Part shown: positions 18,601-23,583 of the stretch, one piece after another
Layout of the letters: each line of letters opens with the position of its first letter
Numbering within the stretch: the stretch's first letter is position 1
Virus record (IMG/VR): IMGVR_UViG_3300030109_005290
Span: 1 to 23,583 of that record
DNA: 23,583 nucleotides
Source of the DNA: a virus
Strand: one strand, 5' to 3'
Notes under the pieces: model-generated
What the model was told of the DNA's origin: nothing
Database searches by the model: none
What the model saw: only the letters and a program-made list of their open reading frames with translations
Translations under genes and position numbers: made by a program

Positions 18601-19667
18601 CTGGTTTAAATGGTTGGGAGTGTAGCGTAAGTGGTTGCGTGCCTGTACAACAAGGATCTTTTCCAGCTATAAATTTTCCTAATTTATATAGTTGTAACAA
18701 TGGATATGTTTATGGGGGTGTATATTATAGTGGTTGTATTAGCAGTCAAGTAAGTGGATGTATGGATCCAAATGCTACTAATTATGACCCTACTGCAACG
18801 TTGCATGTTGCTAGTAATTGTCAATACGCTCCAATAGCGTGTGAAGGTAGTTTTGGCGGTAGCATAATAGATGATTATGAGTTTAATATTTTAGGTGTTG
18901 GTCCTTTACCTTGGATTGAAGATACTACCACTTATACTGAGGCTGTATACACAAATAATCAATGGAGATCAGCAATGCAAAACGTTATAACTAACCAACC
19001 ACCTACATCTCCAGTGATAAGTGCAGGTGGACCTATTGGGTTTTATCCTTCTTGGAAAAGCTACAGCATGACAGGCGGTGCTCCAACCGGAAACTCATAT
19101 GTAACTGAAATAATACAAAACCAATCAAACAACCCAGCACAGTTAGTTATGGGTATTACAGGAACACCAGATCCAGCTTACAACTGGGCTTCAGGTATTT
19201 ATACAATGATGCAAGTGTTAACAAAAAATACTTATCAAGTAACTGTAAATATATCTCAAATATATGACGCAAGTGGTGTTGGTTTTTGTGGTGGTGCTGG
19301 GGCAAACGCTTGTTCTTCGCCTACTACAAAAGGAAGACTTCAGGTGATGCAAAGTAGTTTTCCTTGGACACATCCTAATACTCCAAACAGTAACGATGTG
19401 TATGGATTACAACATCATCCAGGTTTTGGTACTGCTTTACCAGTTGCTAGTTTTGATTTTGATGATTCACTTTTTAACCCTTCAACAGGTGTTGCTACTC
19501 CAACTGCAAGTTTTACAATAGAATTTACTGTAGCCGATACAAATCAATATCCAACACCTAATGATCCTATTCGGGAGTTGCTAATTATACAACTTGATGG
19601 TTATTATGAACAAAAAATTTTTATAGATAGTGTTTGTGTTATAAAAATAGCAGGCCCAACTCCGTAA
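9681..19667 (+). CDS. Giant nozzle/muzzle-type tail protein fused to adhesin-like C-terminal modules
   Basis: This is one uninterrupted frame of 3328 residues. The N-terminal part looks like the beta-propeller tail-tip (nozzle, muzzle or stabilization) proteins of podoviruses. It has YQGRMNKDLDERLVPNGEYR at 8-27, propeller-like IYW at 79-81 and FWTD at 142-145, FAYRYKYEDGEYSTYSPFT at 341-359, GNRIVYGNY near 493-501, and TYQVGVVYIDEFGRETPVF at 579-597. Conserved propeller sequence resumes at about 1806-1985 (TYAEERRGSGLIYSGIYN, LLGEYGISKNPESFASESYR) and runs to about 2263. Between about 900 and 1800 lies a large, less familiar Trp/Gly/Asn/Ser-rich segment. From about 2265 to the end it is Cys-rich and adhesin-like: Cys modules, two SprB-like repeats (2565-2787), a GCxDPxAxNYxPxA motif (3026-3049) and a final beta-sandwich-like domain (3054-3328). 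No signal peptide or membrane segment is seen. It probably closes the tail channel and carries receptor-binding parts. The N-terminal assignment is firm; the C-terminal role is inferred. Confidence 0.8.
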   Translation: MLELNHKFYQGRMNKDLDERLVPNGEYRDALNIEINTSEGSNMGTVQTLMGTEAISNFMSMNLDLYCVGSIADEKNDKIYWMASGQGKDIIAEYNYVEETIHPVVVDIFPIGTPANTDSGRTLNFDKSFLITGINIIDDMLFWTDNNSEPKRIHIERCKMGTTNFSTPTKLFVRHYVTGSSTFTGDDFIDSGKLLKQEHITVIKKPPLTPPLLEIKSTTREDIDGNNSIEISTTISASGNIFSDTNVVIGVAGLAPLNNPANHPVFDTPADFQIGDTLLITTTGNNQVFEIRAKIVSQSFNGNFYTLEIIKKDPNITNDLDVFEVKLELPDPLFKFKFPRFAYRYKYEDGEYSTYSPFTEVAFLPGEFDYLNKEGYNLGMVNNVRYLAIKDFVHERLIPDDVVAIDILYKESNSPNVYSIKTIKKAVNTGFYSVHDEWNAISKNQVVPAGSNQRTKGFLEITSELIHGILPSNQLLRNYDNVPRKALAQEITGNRIVYGNYLQNYDLSNREGTISSALEDYGPLYGSLTAQENINVNVDVKIKEGVVGDTIPTQLNPFYAGTDSVSPYGPAKSIKTLRTYQVGVVYIDEFGRETPVFSDSIINDNSITVKKIFADKATKLSAQIKSIKPEWAKYFKFFIKETSNEYYNLAMDRWYNAEDGNIWLSFPSSERNKVDLETFLILKKEHDTDVFTPEDVRYKIIAIENEAPLFIKTRQYVSGTFQDDGTKLGSSISNFPLPGNTQVRFDKIAFEQLGWANPSSSTTTGTPGAMEPGTQGTLYLQNYGEFFMRAKVNNDFSAMYEIKNITFSAGGNGSYIVEFAKQFEDDMSITSASLGPDAFIDRYSNVEMHLYRNEVRNRPEFDGRFFAKIKKDVNLINSIIKEDSTIGSSYYVTSAVQAQYISPSDCSKYKKAGMADIDVNDWYGISGGVIGPSFENQLYKISTNDSGIAESRWSTGDPGQGKEYWKKASFGDNDPSGIFNASTNTNGLQSQSSGWFIDKIEGFRRSKAAWKNYGKIMANHPDFSWSGYGTHHEKDSLNEVNHGFLGSYSYGGTTYNETFKAGLVATSTFSGNLGEFYDSSDTSDFGPLNQMQLEGTSTIGSDGNTWHNYLGITDAKGPWNQLVYDFTVSNGNTGSEGVSMIHCNSDMNTPKNFEKDSGIVPSVGIHENVVHLSYSGIGSIESSSSNYNDSANNYFEYSNNTAQTHVADIEFINSITTPGTIWRWKEDPGQCVYQTLQYNASYNAPLLGETYHSNVVPYPAVSGVFDYQNSPPASLQSPNLGNFDYTKPINFTDQLWHYNSFDQSEGQNVLGVALYNYCSLREYPIDNPLQDFPIYSHTGSGAHRAGGTYMNWWWWFDDDSAGQVMRNRMRVNAIKNCSVVAVRDVADTLSDGQDPHTVDMLACKQWGMGYRSTYNISSGASTSSIYSESCFTHNHNSIGIAPALGNYGKWPMMTRDWGKPYNKRRRFQFFAKSLERNTVTGERYNLGEAPADVSATNPGHQHLYLPTNDPDLHPHFASDFSVLTLAGVANTADNASNNYPNLPGTPAPGIRPDGVHSGYKYPGPNWTITTGDTTNKSHSYVPYYKVIEGTGGSNPSSPPPGSCTWQVLSKFNSYEDEKYSSTNPAIWETEPKEDIGLDIYHEIGQVYPIELNENTVEQFVGPIKDNIIENSRVSCWVPPTGPWKTLVSNAGGEDIRVNIATQGPSLQTPPTLPGDMTFISLADSDGNPVTFLPGVSVTPAVNDILYFTRADGSVTSTKVIELAPLNFAYALAPDVHNYEAVLPFHNCYSFGNGVESDRIRDDFNQVTIDNGPKASTVLEETYAEERRGSGLIYSGIYNSMSGINNLNQFIAAEKITKDLNPKYGTIQKLHSRNTNLLTLCEDKVFKILANKDALFNADGNANLISTENVLGQATPLLGEYGISKNPESFASESYRTYFTDKTRGAVIRLSQDGLTAISDYGMKDYFSDILPNSNRIIGSYDDKKKEYNLSVDYYNYNVYNAKILGSSKTGNPPYTPEPRLILDCKDADNIQVNYTITGPGISPNTIVVSKTTLGGGECQVDLDKPPIANLSQNLGNYSPYSAGGVVYWSTKISSSKIVPDLPNTTITFSEISKGWVSFKSWFQENGLSLNNNYYSFKHGDLHKHHSDQVDINNFYGDQYDSSIQVLFNEDPGTVKTFHSLNYEGSQSRILENYDTDDYWDDVHKDGWYVSNLHTNLQEGDTQTFKNKEGKWFSEIKGQSTEWLDDTTAGNIDTKEFSYQGIDETHGITTLQGGFTSWDCLPAQNPCSTGCYYSSRQWGVPRSFLGTFQSTQQVQDFFWDPVNQAKHPGDYYTIILDPPGNTNYNAPGPGYNYVNGVDNAQGHYACSSSYVLFPITNPDVFPNAPAYNTWNNPQIGQYPSSYVVECPNISSSTGPFISSSNQVNQCGQRRFESVFEIIEDFATYVDSTAFYHGMSRADFLAAIYPNNPPAGMGFVGPGFPENWLQHFADAKPIATSTPSFTCVEIQGLGGAYADEAACYADVNSPCTPVPETYNCITGQCIDPNDGSGAFTGVNALLDCLSVCQPCTPATLSTTTTDATNVPGTSNCYDDGEISITAITLGATWTYEIFDVASVLAFNSTTPVSTGGTDSSGNILFPGNYTLIVTDDLGCTTSVGFTINCSLPPVPACPTTGPYTSYLGPNTTPHEFTAYDVQPSNYPACDNGELRCSALTLGSSNWTAFNPAYTVEWFELDNSGNLTSIYNDPFAYGQGQATTPVTGLTPGDYIFEITELSGDACKYQYGPFNLAQCPVITGPCTNPITYPYNSSTTFNIGPCSQTPVTNFDAWLGHLGPTDIIDNMCLNRCEPYEPDGYVINQGAVRHYLGCIPTDAAYVKVAYYGTGGGFSIDSDSLLFDDPTQYTGNQYIIWDTVEPTREQMDLGPGALGPGPQSPSGSKYQFTMIITAYDANGVYLDDENNNVCGSSRLWYHPCECNTNTGLNGWECSVSGCVPVQQGSFPAINFPNLYSCNNGYVYGGVYYSGCISSQVSGCMDPNATNYDPTATLHVASNCQYAPIACEGSFGGSIIDDYEFNILGVGPLPWIEDTTTYTEAVYTNNQWRSAMQNVITNQPPTSPVISAGGPIGFYPSWKSYSMTGGAPTGNSYVTEIIQNQSNNPAQLVMGITGTPDPAYNWASGIYTMMQVLTKNTYQVTVNISQIYDASGVGFCGGAGANACSSPTTKGRLQVMQSSFPWTHPNTPNSNDVYGLQHHPGFGTALPVASFDFDDSLFNPSTGVATPTASFTIEFTVADTNQYPTPNDPIRELLIIQLDGYYEQKIFIDSVCVIKIAGPTP
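13734..13745 (+). other. Four consecutive Trp codons in the tail protein
   Basis: TGG occurs four times in frame, giving Trp at residues 1352-1355, followed by Phe and three Asp. The run lies in the large, poorly recognisable middle segment of the giant tail protein. Confidence 0.9.
17181..17371 (+). other. Cys-rich mini-modules preceding the SprB-like repeats
   Basis: Two short Cys modules lie here. The first begins at C2501 (CVEIQGLGGAYADEAAC). The second spans 2534-2562, with CITGQC at the front, a Gly-x-Phe centre and CLSVC at the end. A third with the same C-x4-C, Gly-x-Phe, Leu-x-x-Cys layout begins at C2981 (CSVSGC), just before the GCxDPxAxNYxPxA motif. They look like small disulfide-bonded spacers typical of extracellular proteins of Bacteroidota. 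Confidence 0.5.
17373..17657 (+). other. SprB-like repeat 1 in the tail protein
   Basis: Residues 2565-2659, framed by Cys, show the SprB-repeat layout: a Cys followed by DDGEISITAITLG, a Trp-Thr-Tyr strand, then LFPGNYTLIVTDDLGC and a closing strand. SprB repeats occur in gliding-motility adhesins and other secreted proteins of Bacteroidota. The match is by eye; no profile search was possible. Confidence 0.6.
17679..18041 (+). other. SprB-like repeat 2 in the tail protein
   Basis: Residues 2667-2787 repeat the layout of the preceding unit: CDNGELRCSALTLGSSNW, then YTVEWFELD, LTPGDYIFEITELSGDAC and a final strand ending in Cys. Shared positions with repeat 1 are the G-E-[IL], the A-x-TLG-[AS] step, the PG-x-Y turn and the T-[DE] before the late Cys. 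It is divergent and longer than repeat 1. Confidence 0.52.
18756..18827 (+). other. GCxDPxAxNYxPxA element in the tail protein
   Basis: Residues 3026-3049 read GCMDPNATNYDPTATLH, then Val-Ala-Ser-Asn-Cys. This closely follows a short element, GC-x-DP-x-A-x-NY-x-P-x-A with a closing SC or NC, that is common in secreted and surface proteins of marine Bacteroidota, from memory. Asp/Asn spacing suggests possible calcium binding, by analogy only. Confidence 0.65.
18840..19664 (+). other. C-terminal beta-sandwich-like domain of the tail protein
   Basis: Residues 3054-3328 alternate short polar and hydrophobic strands, for example KNTYQVTVNISQIYDASG, FTIEFTVADTN, LLIIQLDGYYEQKIFIDSV. The pattern resembles carbohydrate-binding or jelly-roll domains and has the extreme C-terminal position where receptor-binding parts often sit. 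No specific family is recognised. Confidence 0.4.
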
Positions 19668-19696
19668 TAAAATAGTAATTATAAAATAATAAATAA

Positions 19697-21469
19697 ATGA
19701 TTTTTAATCCATATATATATAAATTATATTATCCAAATGGCGATTCTGAATATAGCGGTGGAGGAGCTGAAGGTGGTCGAGGTGAAGGCGAAAGCCCAAG
19801 CGGTGAACCAACCGGTGGCGGAACTATGTATAGCACAACTACTACTAGTGGTGGTGAAGTAGAAAATAACGGTAGGAGAGAAGACGATTATTTACAACCT
19901 GAATTTTGGCTAAAAAGAAAAGATCCAAATGATACTAGTAAAACAAAAGAAATAAATGTATTTACAATAGAATCTATTAAAGGTAACGCTGGGTTTATAG
20001 ATCCTAAAGGTGAAAGAAAAAGAATAAATATATTTGGTACAGCTGGTGCTATTTTTTCGCTAACAGTTAAAGATAGTTCTGGTTGTAATATATTAAGAGA
20101 AAAAGTAGAAAATGTTTCAATACCTGAAAGTGGTAGATATATTATTGTTCAAGATTTTCCATCTATTATTTCTGATGGTAGTTTTACCAAAACAAAAGAA
20201 ACTTATAGCATAGAAATAACACCCGCGGCTGACGTTTATTTAAACTCTGTAACTAAAATGTTGATAGAGCAAATAGCAGATCCAGTTATAACTGTTACTA
20301 AAACAACTTCACAAACATCCCCAGCTTTATCTATTGCTAGTGTTGATGATTTGGAAATAACTGGACCGGCTAGATCAAAAAATAACAGAGCAGCTTCAGT
20401 TTACACTTTAACAGTTACAGAAAACCCAGAAGATTCTGCTGGTAAGCTTTATGTTAAAAGTACAAATTTTAATGATAATATTAGTTCTAACACATTAATA
20501 AAAAAACTAGTTAATAGAGGTGGCGACGACGTTAAAGGTTCTACTAATACTTATACTTTAGACCATTTAACCACTAGAACAACTAGTACTATTGAAAATA
20601 GTGATGGTGCTAGAATTAGAAATGCAGATGGTAGTTTTACAGAAAACACAAACACAACGCATGAATTAATAAACGGTATGACAGCGTATGCTAAAGTTGT
20701 TTATGATAGAGAATTTGTGGCTAATTTAGACGAAAATAATAATGTTTTAGACGGTAATTGTCAAACAATACCCACAAGAATTAAAATAAATAATACTAAC
20801 GATTTGTTTGCAGGTATGCATGTTTATGGAGATGTAGAAAGCGGAACTATACTCGCAAGAGTTGATTGTGATAAAACAATTACTATTATACCTGGACAAA
20901 TTATTAAAAACAATACAACTCTTAGATTTGAAAAAAGATATTATAACTCAGTGTCAGAGGTTTTAACAAATAACAACTCTAGGCAACAAGCTGAAATACG
21001 ATTAATGGCAGATGAAGATATTCCTAATGGTACAGAAGTTGAATTTGATAATGATAAAAACCAAATAACAGGAGTTGTAAGATTTGATACTAGTGGTGCT
21101 GATCAAATAGTGTTAAAAGCACATGTTAAACCAATTAAATTTGGCGATGCTAACGTTACTTATACTTTAAATTTAGATAATTTAATAACATCTAAACCAA
21201 ATGCATATAATAAAAGCGTGTCTACTAAAAAAAATACAGCTGTAACTATAAATATGATAGAAAATGATTATGATGCTAACCGCGCAAACAAAACAGGTAC
21301 CGTTGTGAAAAAACCCACAAATGGTTTAGTTGGTGATTATGTTACTTCAACCGATTCTTTTACATATACACCAAATCCTGGTTTTACAGGTGAAGATATA
21401 TTTACATTTACAATGAGTGACGGTACGAATTCTAGTGATGAAAAAACAGTTACAATAAAAGTTATTTAA
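19697..21469 (+). CDS. Virion-associated protein with C-terminal cadherin-like/Ig-like (Big_9-type) domain
   Basis: This 590-residue protein probably belongs to the tail or its appendages. After a short aromatic start, residues about 20-55 are Gly/Ser/Thr/Glu-rich and probably disordered. The middle is beta-rich and not recognised as a whole. Around 360-412 is a unit with DLFAGMHVYGDVESGTILAR and TITI, resembling the two GM-V modules in the protein at 8355-9674. Residues 500-590 carry a clear tandem cadherin-like/Big_9 layout: a start near KPNAYNKSVS, then MIENDYDAN, DSFTYTPNPGFTGEDIFTFT and SDGTNSSDEKTVTIKV. Such domains serve as adhesive or spacer modules on bacterial surface proteins and phage fibres. 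It starts 29 bases after the giant tail gene, and its stop is followed after 1 base by the next ATG. Host attachment is an inference from the domain and neighbourhood. Confidence 0.65.
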   Translation: MIFNPYIYKLYYPNGDSEYSGGGAEGGRGEGESPSGEPTGGGTMYSTTTTSGGEVENNGRREDDYLQPEFWLKRKDPNDTSKTKEINVFTIESIKGNAGFIDPKGERKRINIFGTAGAIFSLTVKDSSGCNILREKVENVSIPESGRYIIVQDFPSIISDGSFTKTKETYSIEITPAADVYLNSVTKMLIEQIADPVITVTKTTSQTSPALSIASVDDLEITGPARSKNNRAASVYTLTVTENPEDSAGKLYVKSTNFNDNISSNTLIKKLVNRGGDDVKGSTNTYTLDHLTTRTTSTIENSDGARIRNADGSFTENTNTTHELINGMTAYAKVVYDREFVANLDENNNVLDGNCQTIPTRIKINNTNDLFAGMHVYGDVESGTILARVDCDKTITIIPGQIIKNNTTLRFEKRYYNSVSEVLTNNNSRQQAEIRLMADEDIPNGTEVEFDNDKNQITGVVRFDTSGADQIVLKAHVKPIKFGDANVTYTLNLDNLITSKPNAYNKSVSTKKNTAVTINMIENDYDANRANKTGTVVKKPTNGLVGDYVTSTDSFTYTPNPGFTGEDIFTFTMSDGTNSSDEKTVTIKVI

Positions 21470-21470
21470 A

Positions 21471-22454
21471 ATGCCTATAGTACAATTTACATTTTCACAT
21501 AAATTAAATGAATCAGTTCAAGTAGGTGATATTGCTTACTTTAGTAATCCAACAGCGGTACCGCCTCCTGGAACTAGTAATTGGTATGGGACTATACCAG
21601 CATTATCAAACGCTCATGGCACAAGTTATCCTCCACATAAAACTTCTATTAGAGAAGATATTATAAAAATTGGTGAAATAGAAGAGATTATATTCTGGGA
21701 TGGTTCAACTAATTCTATAATATGTAATATGAGTCAGGCTTTATATAATTCTTACGCTAATAATTTTGTTGTAGGTGGTTCAACTTATCAATACAACTTT
21801 ATTACAGGTACAGGTGCTATAGCTGGATATCAAACAGTTGCTAATATATATCCTCTTGATTTTACTAATTATCACTCTTGTGCTACTTGTCAAAATTCAG
21901 CTGCGTTAGCTGCAAACATGCCAAACCCTTTACCTATATATCTTCAAGCTAATCAACAAGAAAATATTGTTAATGTAGTTTTTAGATATGTAAGAGACGG
22001 TGATCAAAATGTTTGGATATCTGACGGATATGCAGCAATACCTACTAATGATCCTTATTACCAACCTGGTAGAATAAATGGTTTTATCGCTGTAAGTGGT
22101 TTTACAATAATAGATAATAGTGGAACAACTTACTACGAACCTCAAAATACAACTACTTTACCTTTTCCTGTTGTTGCAGATCCATTAAAGCCTTATAGTT
22201 ATGGTGTAGCTGCACAAGCATATCCTAACGCTGTTAGTATAGAACCCACTGATTTCGTGCCTTTAAAAGGTACTGTTGGTAATGGAACTCTTGTTAATAC
22301 TCAAGGTAGTTTTATTATGTTTAGTAAAAATAATAAAGCTAATCAATCTGATGTATTAGGTTATTACGCGTTAGTAGAATTTAGAAATAGTGCTATAAAT
22401 ACAGGTTCAGAGCTATTTAATGCCGGTATAACATACTCTAACAGTAGTAAATAA
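21471..22454 (+). CDS. Conserved phage protein of unknown function, probable tail component
   Basis: This 327-residue protein has no function I can name. It begins with VQFTFSHKLNESVQVGDIAY, has a central IIFWDGSTNSIICNMSQA segment and a single CATC Cys pair (about residues 138-141). It ends with a distinctive DVLGYYALVEFRNSAINTGS, then ELFNAGITYSNSSK, a C-terminal pattern that recurs in marine phage proteins near tail genes, from memory. The sequence is rich in Tyr, Asn, Thr, Gly and Pro, with no signal peptide, membrane segment or coiled coil, as in beta-rich virion proteins. Its ATG lies 1 base after the previous TAA, so it is probably co-translated with the cadherin-like-domain gene. A tail-tip or fibre role is a guess from position. 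Confidence 0.65.
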   Translation: MPIVQFTFSHKLNESVQVGDIAYFSNPTAVPPPGTSNWYGTIPALSNAHGTSYPPHKTSIREDIIKIGEIEEIIFWDGSTNSIICNMSQALYNSYANNFVVGGSTYQYNFITGTGAIAGYQTVANIYPLDFTNYHSCATCQNSAALAANMPNPLPIYLQANQQENIVNVVFRYVRDGDQNVWISDGYAAIPTNDPYYQPGRINGFIAVSGFTIIDNSGTTYYEPQNTTTLPFPVVADPLKPYSYGVAAQAYPNAVSIEPTDFVPLKGTVGNGTLVNTQGSFIMFSKNNKANQSDVLGYYALVEFRNSAINTGSELFNAGITYSNSSK

Positions 22455-22506
22455 AAAGTAAAAACTGTGATTATAAATAAATATAAAATAATAAAAACGA
22501 AAAGAT

Positions 22507-23403
22507 ATGAGTAAATCACCTTTAAAATTTGCTGATCCGTTTACAGTAGGCGCAATAATTAGCGGTGTTGGCGCGGTAGGAAAACTTATAGCTGGTTTTA
22601 GCGGAAGATCAGGTAGAATAAGAGAGCAAAAACAAGCTCAAGAAGAATATAGACGAAGAATGAGTGACTACGAAAAGCTTGATACTAGCAATATATATGC
22701 TGATGTAAAAAATCCTTATGAGTTTGTTCAAAATCCATATGCTAATATAGAAACACAATTTGAAAACGTTTTTGAAGATATGACTGTTAATCAACAACAA
22801 GCTCAATTTGAAAAACAAATGTTTCAACAACAGCAAGCTGATACTTTACAAGGTTTAAGAGGTGCTGCTGGGGGAAGTGGTATTGCTGGTTTGGCTCAAG
22901 CTATGGCTAATCAAGGTCAACTACAAGCTCAAAGAGCAGCTGCTTCTATAGGTGCACAAGAATCTCAAATACAACAATTAACAGCACAAGGAGCTGATCA
23001 AGCTAGACGTATGCGACAGCAAGCAGAGATTACTAGAATGCAGGGTGCTGAAGAAGCAAATAGACTTAGAATGCAAGGGGCTTATCAAGCTGAAATGCAA
23101 AGATTATCTGGAGAAGAAACATCTAGAGGTCTAGAATACCAAAAAACAGGTACAATGCTAGGTATGTCACAACAAAGAGTAGCTGCCGCTAATTTAGCAA
23201 GACAACAAGCTCTTCAAAATCAAATGTCTGCTTTTGGCGATATAGCAGGGTTAGGAATAAGCATGATAACAGGTCCTGATGGTGGTAGTACTAGAAGAGC
23301 AGCTCCAGCTCCTACATTTGAAAACCCAACAATTGAACAAGCTGCTGCAAATGCTAGAAGAAACCAGAAACTAAAAGAAGAGTTTTATAAAAATAATAAA
23401 TAA
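22507..23403 (+). CDS. Internal virion (ejection/cargo) protein candidate, T7 gp14-like layout
   Basis: This 298-residue protein has the build of a podovirus ejection protein. A hydrophobic Gly-rich segment (about 11-31, FTVGAIISGVGAVGKLIAGF) is followed by a basic helical stretch (about 33-56). A pair of related NPYEF/NPYAN units lies at about 71-82. Residues about 92-235 are a long Gln/Ala/Met/Arg-rich helical region, interrupted by a Gly-rich hinge (RGAAGGSGIAG). A second hydrophobic segment (about 242-257, AFGDIAGLGISMITG) precedes a polar tail. T7 gp14 and similar proteins have this mix of membrane-active and helical sequence and form a channel across the host envelope after ejection. 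Position after the tail genes and before a second protein with a hydrophobic start fits that role. It follows a 52-base A/T-rich gap with a weak purine run (GAAAAG) before the ATG. Confidence 0.68.
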   Translation: MSKSPLKFADPFTVGAIISGVGAVGKLIAGFSGRSGRIREQKQAQEEYRRRMSDYEKLDTSNIYADVKNPYEFVQNPYANIETQFENVFEDMTVNQQQAQFEKQMFQQQQADTLQGLRGAAGGSGIAGLAQAMANQGQLQAQRAAASIGAQESQIQQLTAQGADQARRMRQQAEITRMQGAEEANRLRMQGAYQAEMQRLSGEETSRGLEYQKTGTMLGMSQQRVAAANLARQQALQNQMSAFGDIAGLGISMITGPDGGSTRRAAPAPTFENPTIEQAAANARRNQKLKEEFYKNNK

Positions 23404-23405
23404 AC

Positions 23406-23583
23406 ATGGCTAAAAAACAAGCAATAAATTATAATCCAAACACCGCTTTAATACAAGGCGCAGCGGCTATAGGCATGAGCATGATGCCTGCAGATTTATC
23501 TGGTTTAGATAAAATTACAGAAACAGGTATATCAATGATGGAGCAAGCTAAAAAAGAAAGAAAAGAACTAGAAAATATGCTTA
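23406..23583 (+). CDS. Start of a second probable ejection/cargo protein, truncated by the window end
   Basis: Only the first 59 codons are present. The product starts MAKKQAINYNPNTALIQGAA, then a short hydrophobic stretch with Met repeats (AIGMSMMPADLSGL) and a charged helix (EQAKKERKELENML). It begins 2 bases after the previous stop codon, so it belongs to the same transcript. In T7-like layouts the gene after the gp14-type protein encodes another, often much larger, ejected protein. That is an expectation from order only, since the rest is not visible. The ATG at 23406 has an A-rich upstream context and no Shine-Dalgarno sequence, like its neighbours. Confidence 0.6.
   Translation, partial: MAKKQAINYNPNTALIQGAAAIGMSMMPADLSGLDKITETGISMMEQAKKERKELENML

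Noticed and set aside
18840-19667. Diversity-generating retroelement variable region at the end of the giant tail gene
   Set aside because: No template-repeat copy or reverse transcriptase is visible in the window, and the C-terminus lacks a C-type-lectin-like ending.
22455-22506. Promoter in the 52-base gap before the ejection gene
   Set aside because: The gap is A/T-rich but shows no TTG/TAnnTTTG pair and no sigma70-like hexamers at proper spacing, so it cannot be supported.
1105-22836. Open frames on the minus strand and short overlapping frames
   Set aside because: All lie inside confidently coding + strand genes, are only 60-81 residues long, show biased Ile/Tyr/Ser shadow composition and have no recognisable domains.
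1-23583. tRNA genes, integrase, attachment sites or an origin of replication
   Set aside because: The gaps between genes are all under about 70 bases and none contains a cloverleaf, core repeat or iteron pattern that I can recognise.

Overview
This window is one strand of a structural (virion) gene module from a lytic-looking tailed phage. All 13 genes are on the + strand and tightly packed, and no gene-free stretch exceeds about 70 bases. The large terminase, portal, major capsid protein, the paired adaptor/ring-type proteins and the nozzle/muzzle-type tail protein resemble, from memory, those of crAss-like phages and related marine Bacteroidota podoviruses, such as the crAss-like Cellulophaga phages. 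The DNA is strongly A+T-rich. Start codons sit behind A/T-only leaders with no Shine-Dalgarno sequence, as in Bacteroidota, and all 12 visible stop codons are TAA. Host-like cell-surface modules (SprB-like repeats and a GCxDPxAxNYxPxA element) occur in the tail protein. A marine flavobacterial host is therefore the best inference, but nothing here proves it.

Layout. 2-1312: large terminase, lacking its 5' part. 1315-3738: portal. 3767-4948: acidic scaffold-like protein. 4972-6492: major capsid protein, followed by a strong UUCG-loop terminator. 6562-7389: conserved protein of unknown function, followed by a second UUCG-loop terminator. 7441-7641: 66-residue CGC-motif protein. 7647-8354 and 8355-9674: two head-tail adaptor/ring candidates. 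9681-19667: one 3328-residue gene filling 42% of the window, combining a nozzle/muzzle-like N-terminal part with a Cys-rich, adhesin-like C-terminal third. 19697-21469: virion protein ending in a cadherin-like/Ig-like domain. 21471-22454: conserved protein of unknown function. 22507-23403: Gln/Ala-rich internal virion (ejection/cargo) candidate. 23406-23583: start of another possible ejection protein, cut by the window end.

How the genes work together. The terminase packages DNA through the portal into a shell built from the capsid protein on the scaffold. The adaptor/ring proteins close the vertex and carry the short tail. The nozzle protein forms its tip, probably with receptor-binding modules fused on. 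The Gln/Ala-rich proteins are probably carried inside and ejected with the DNA. The most unusual item is the giant tail protein. No integrase, tRNA, CRISPR array, replication gene or lysis gene was seen, and no maturation protease was recognised in the capsid cluster.
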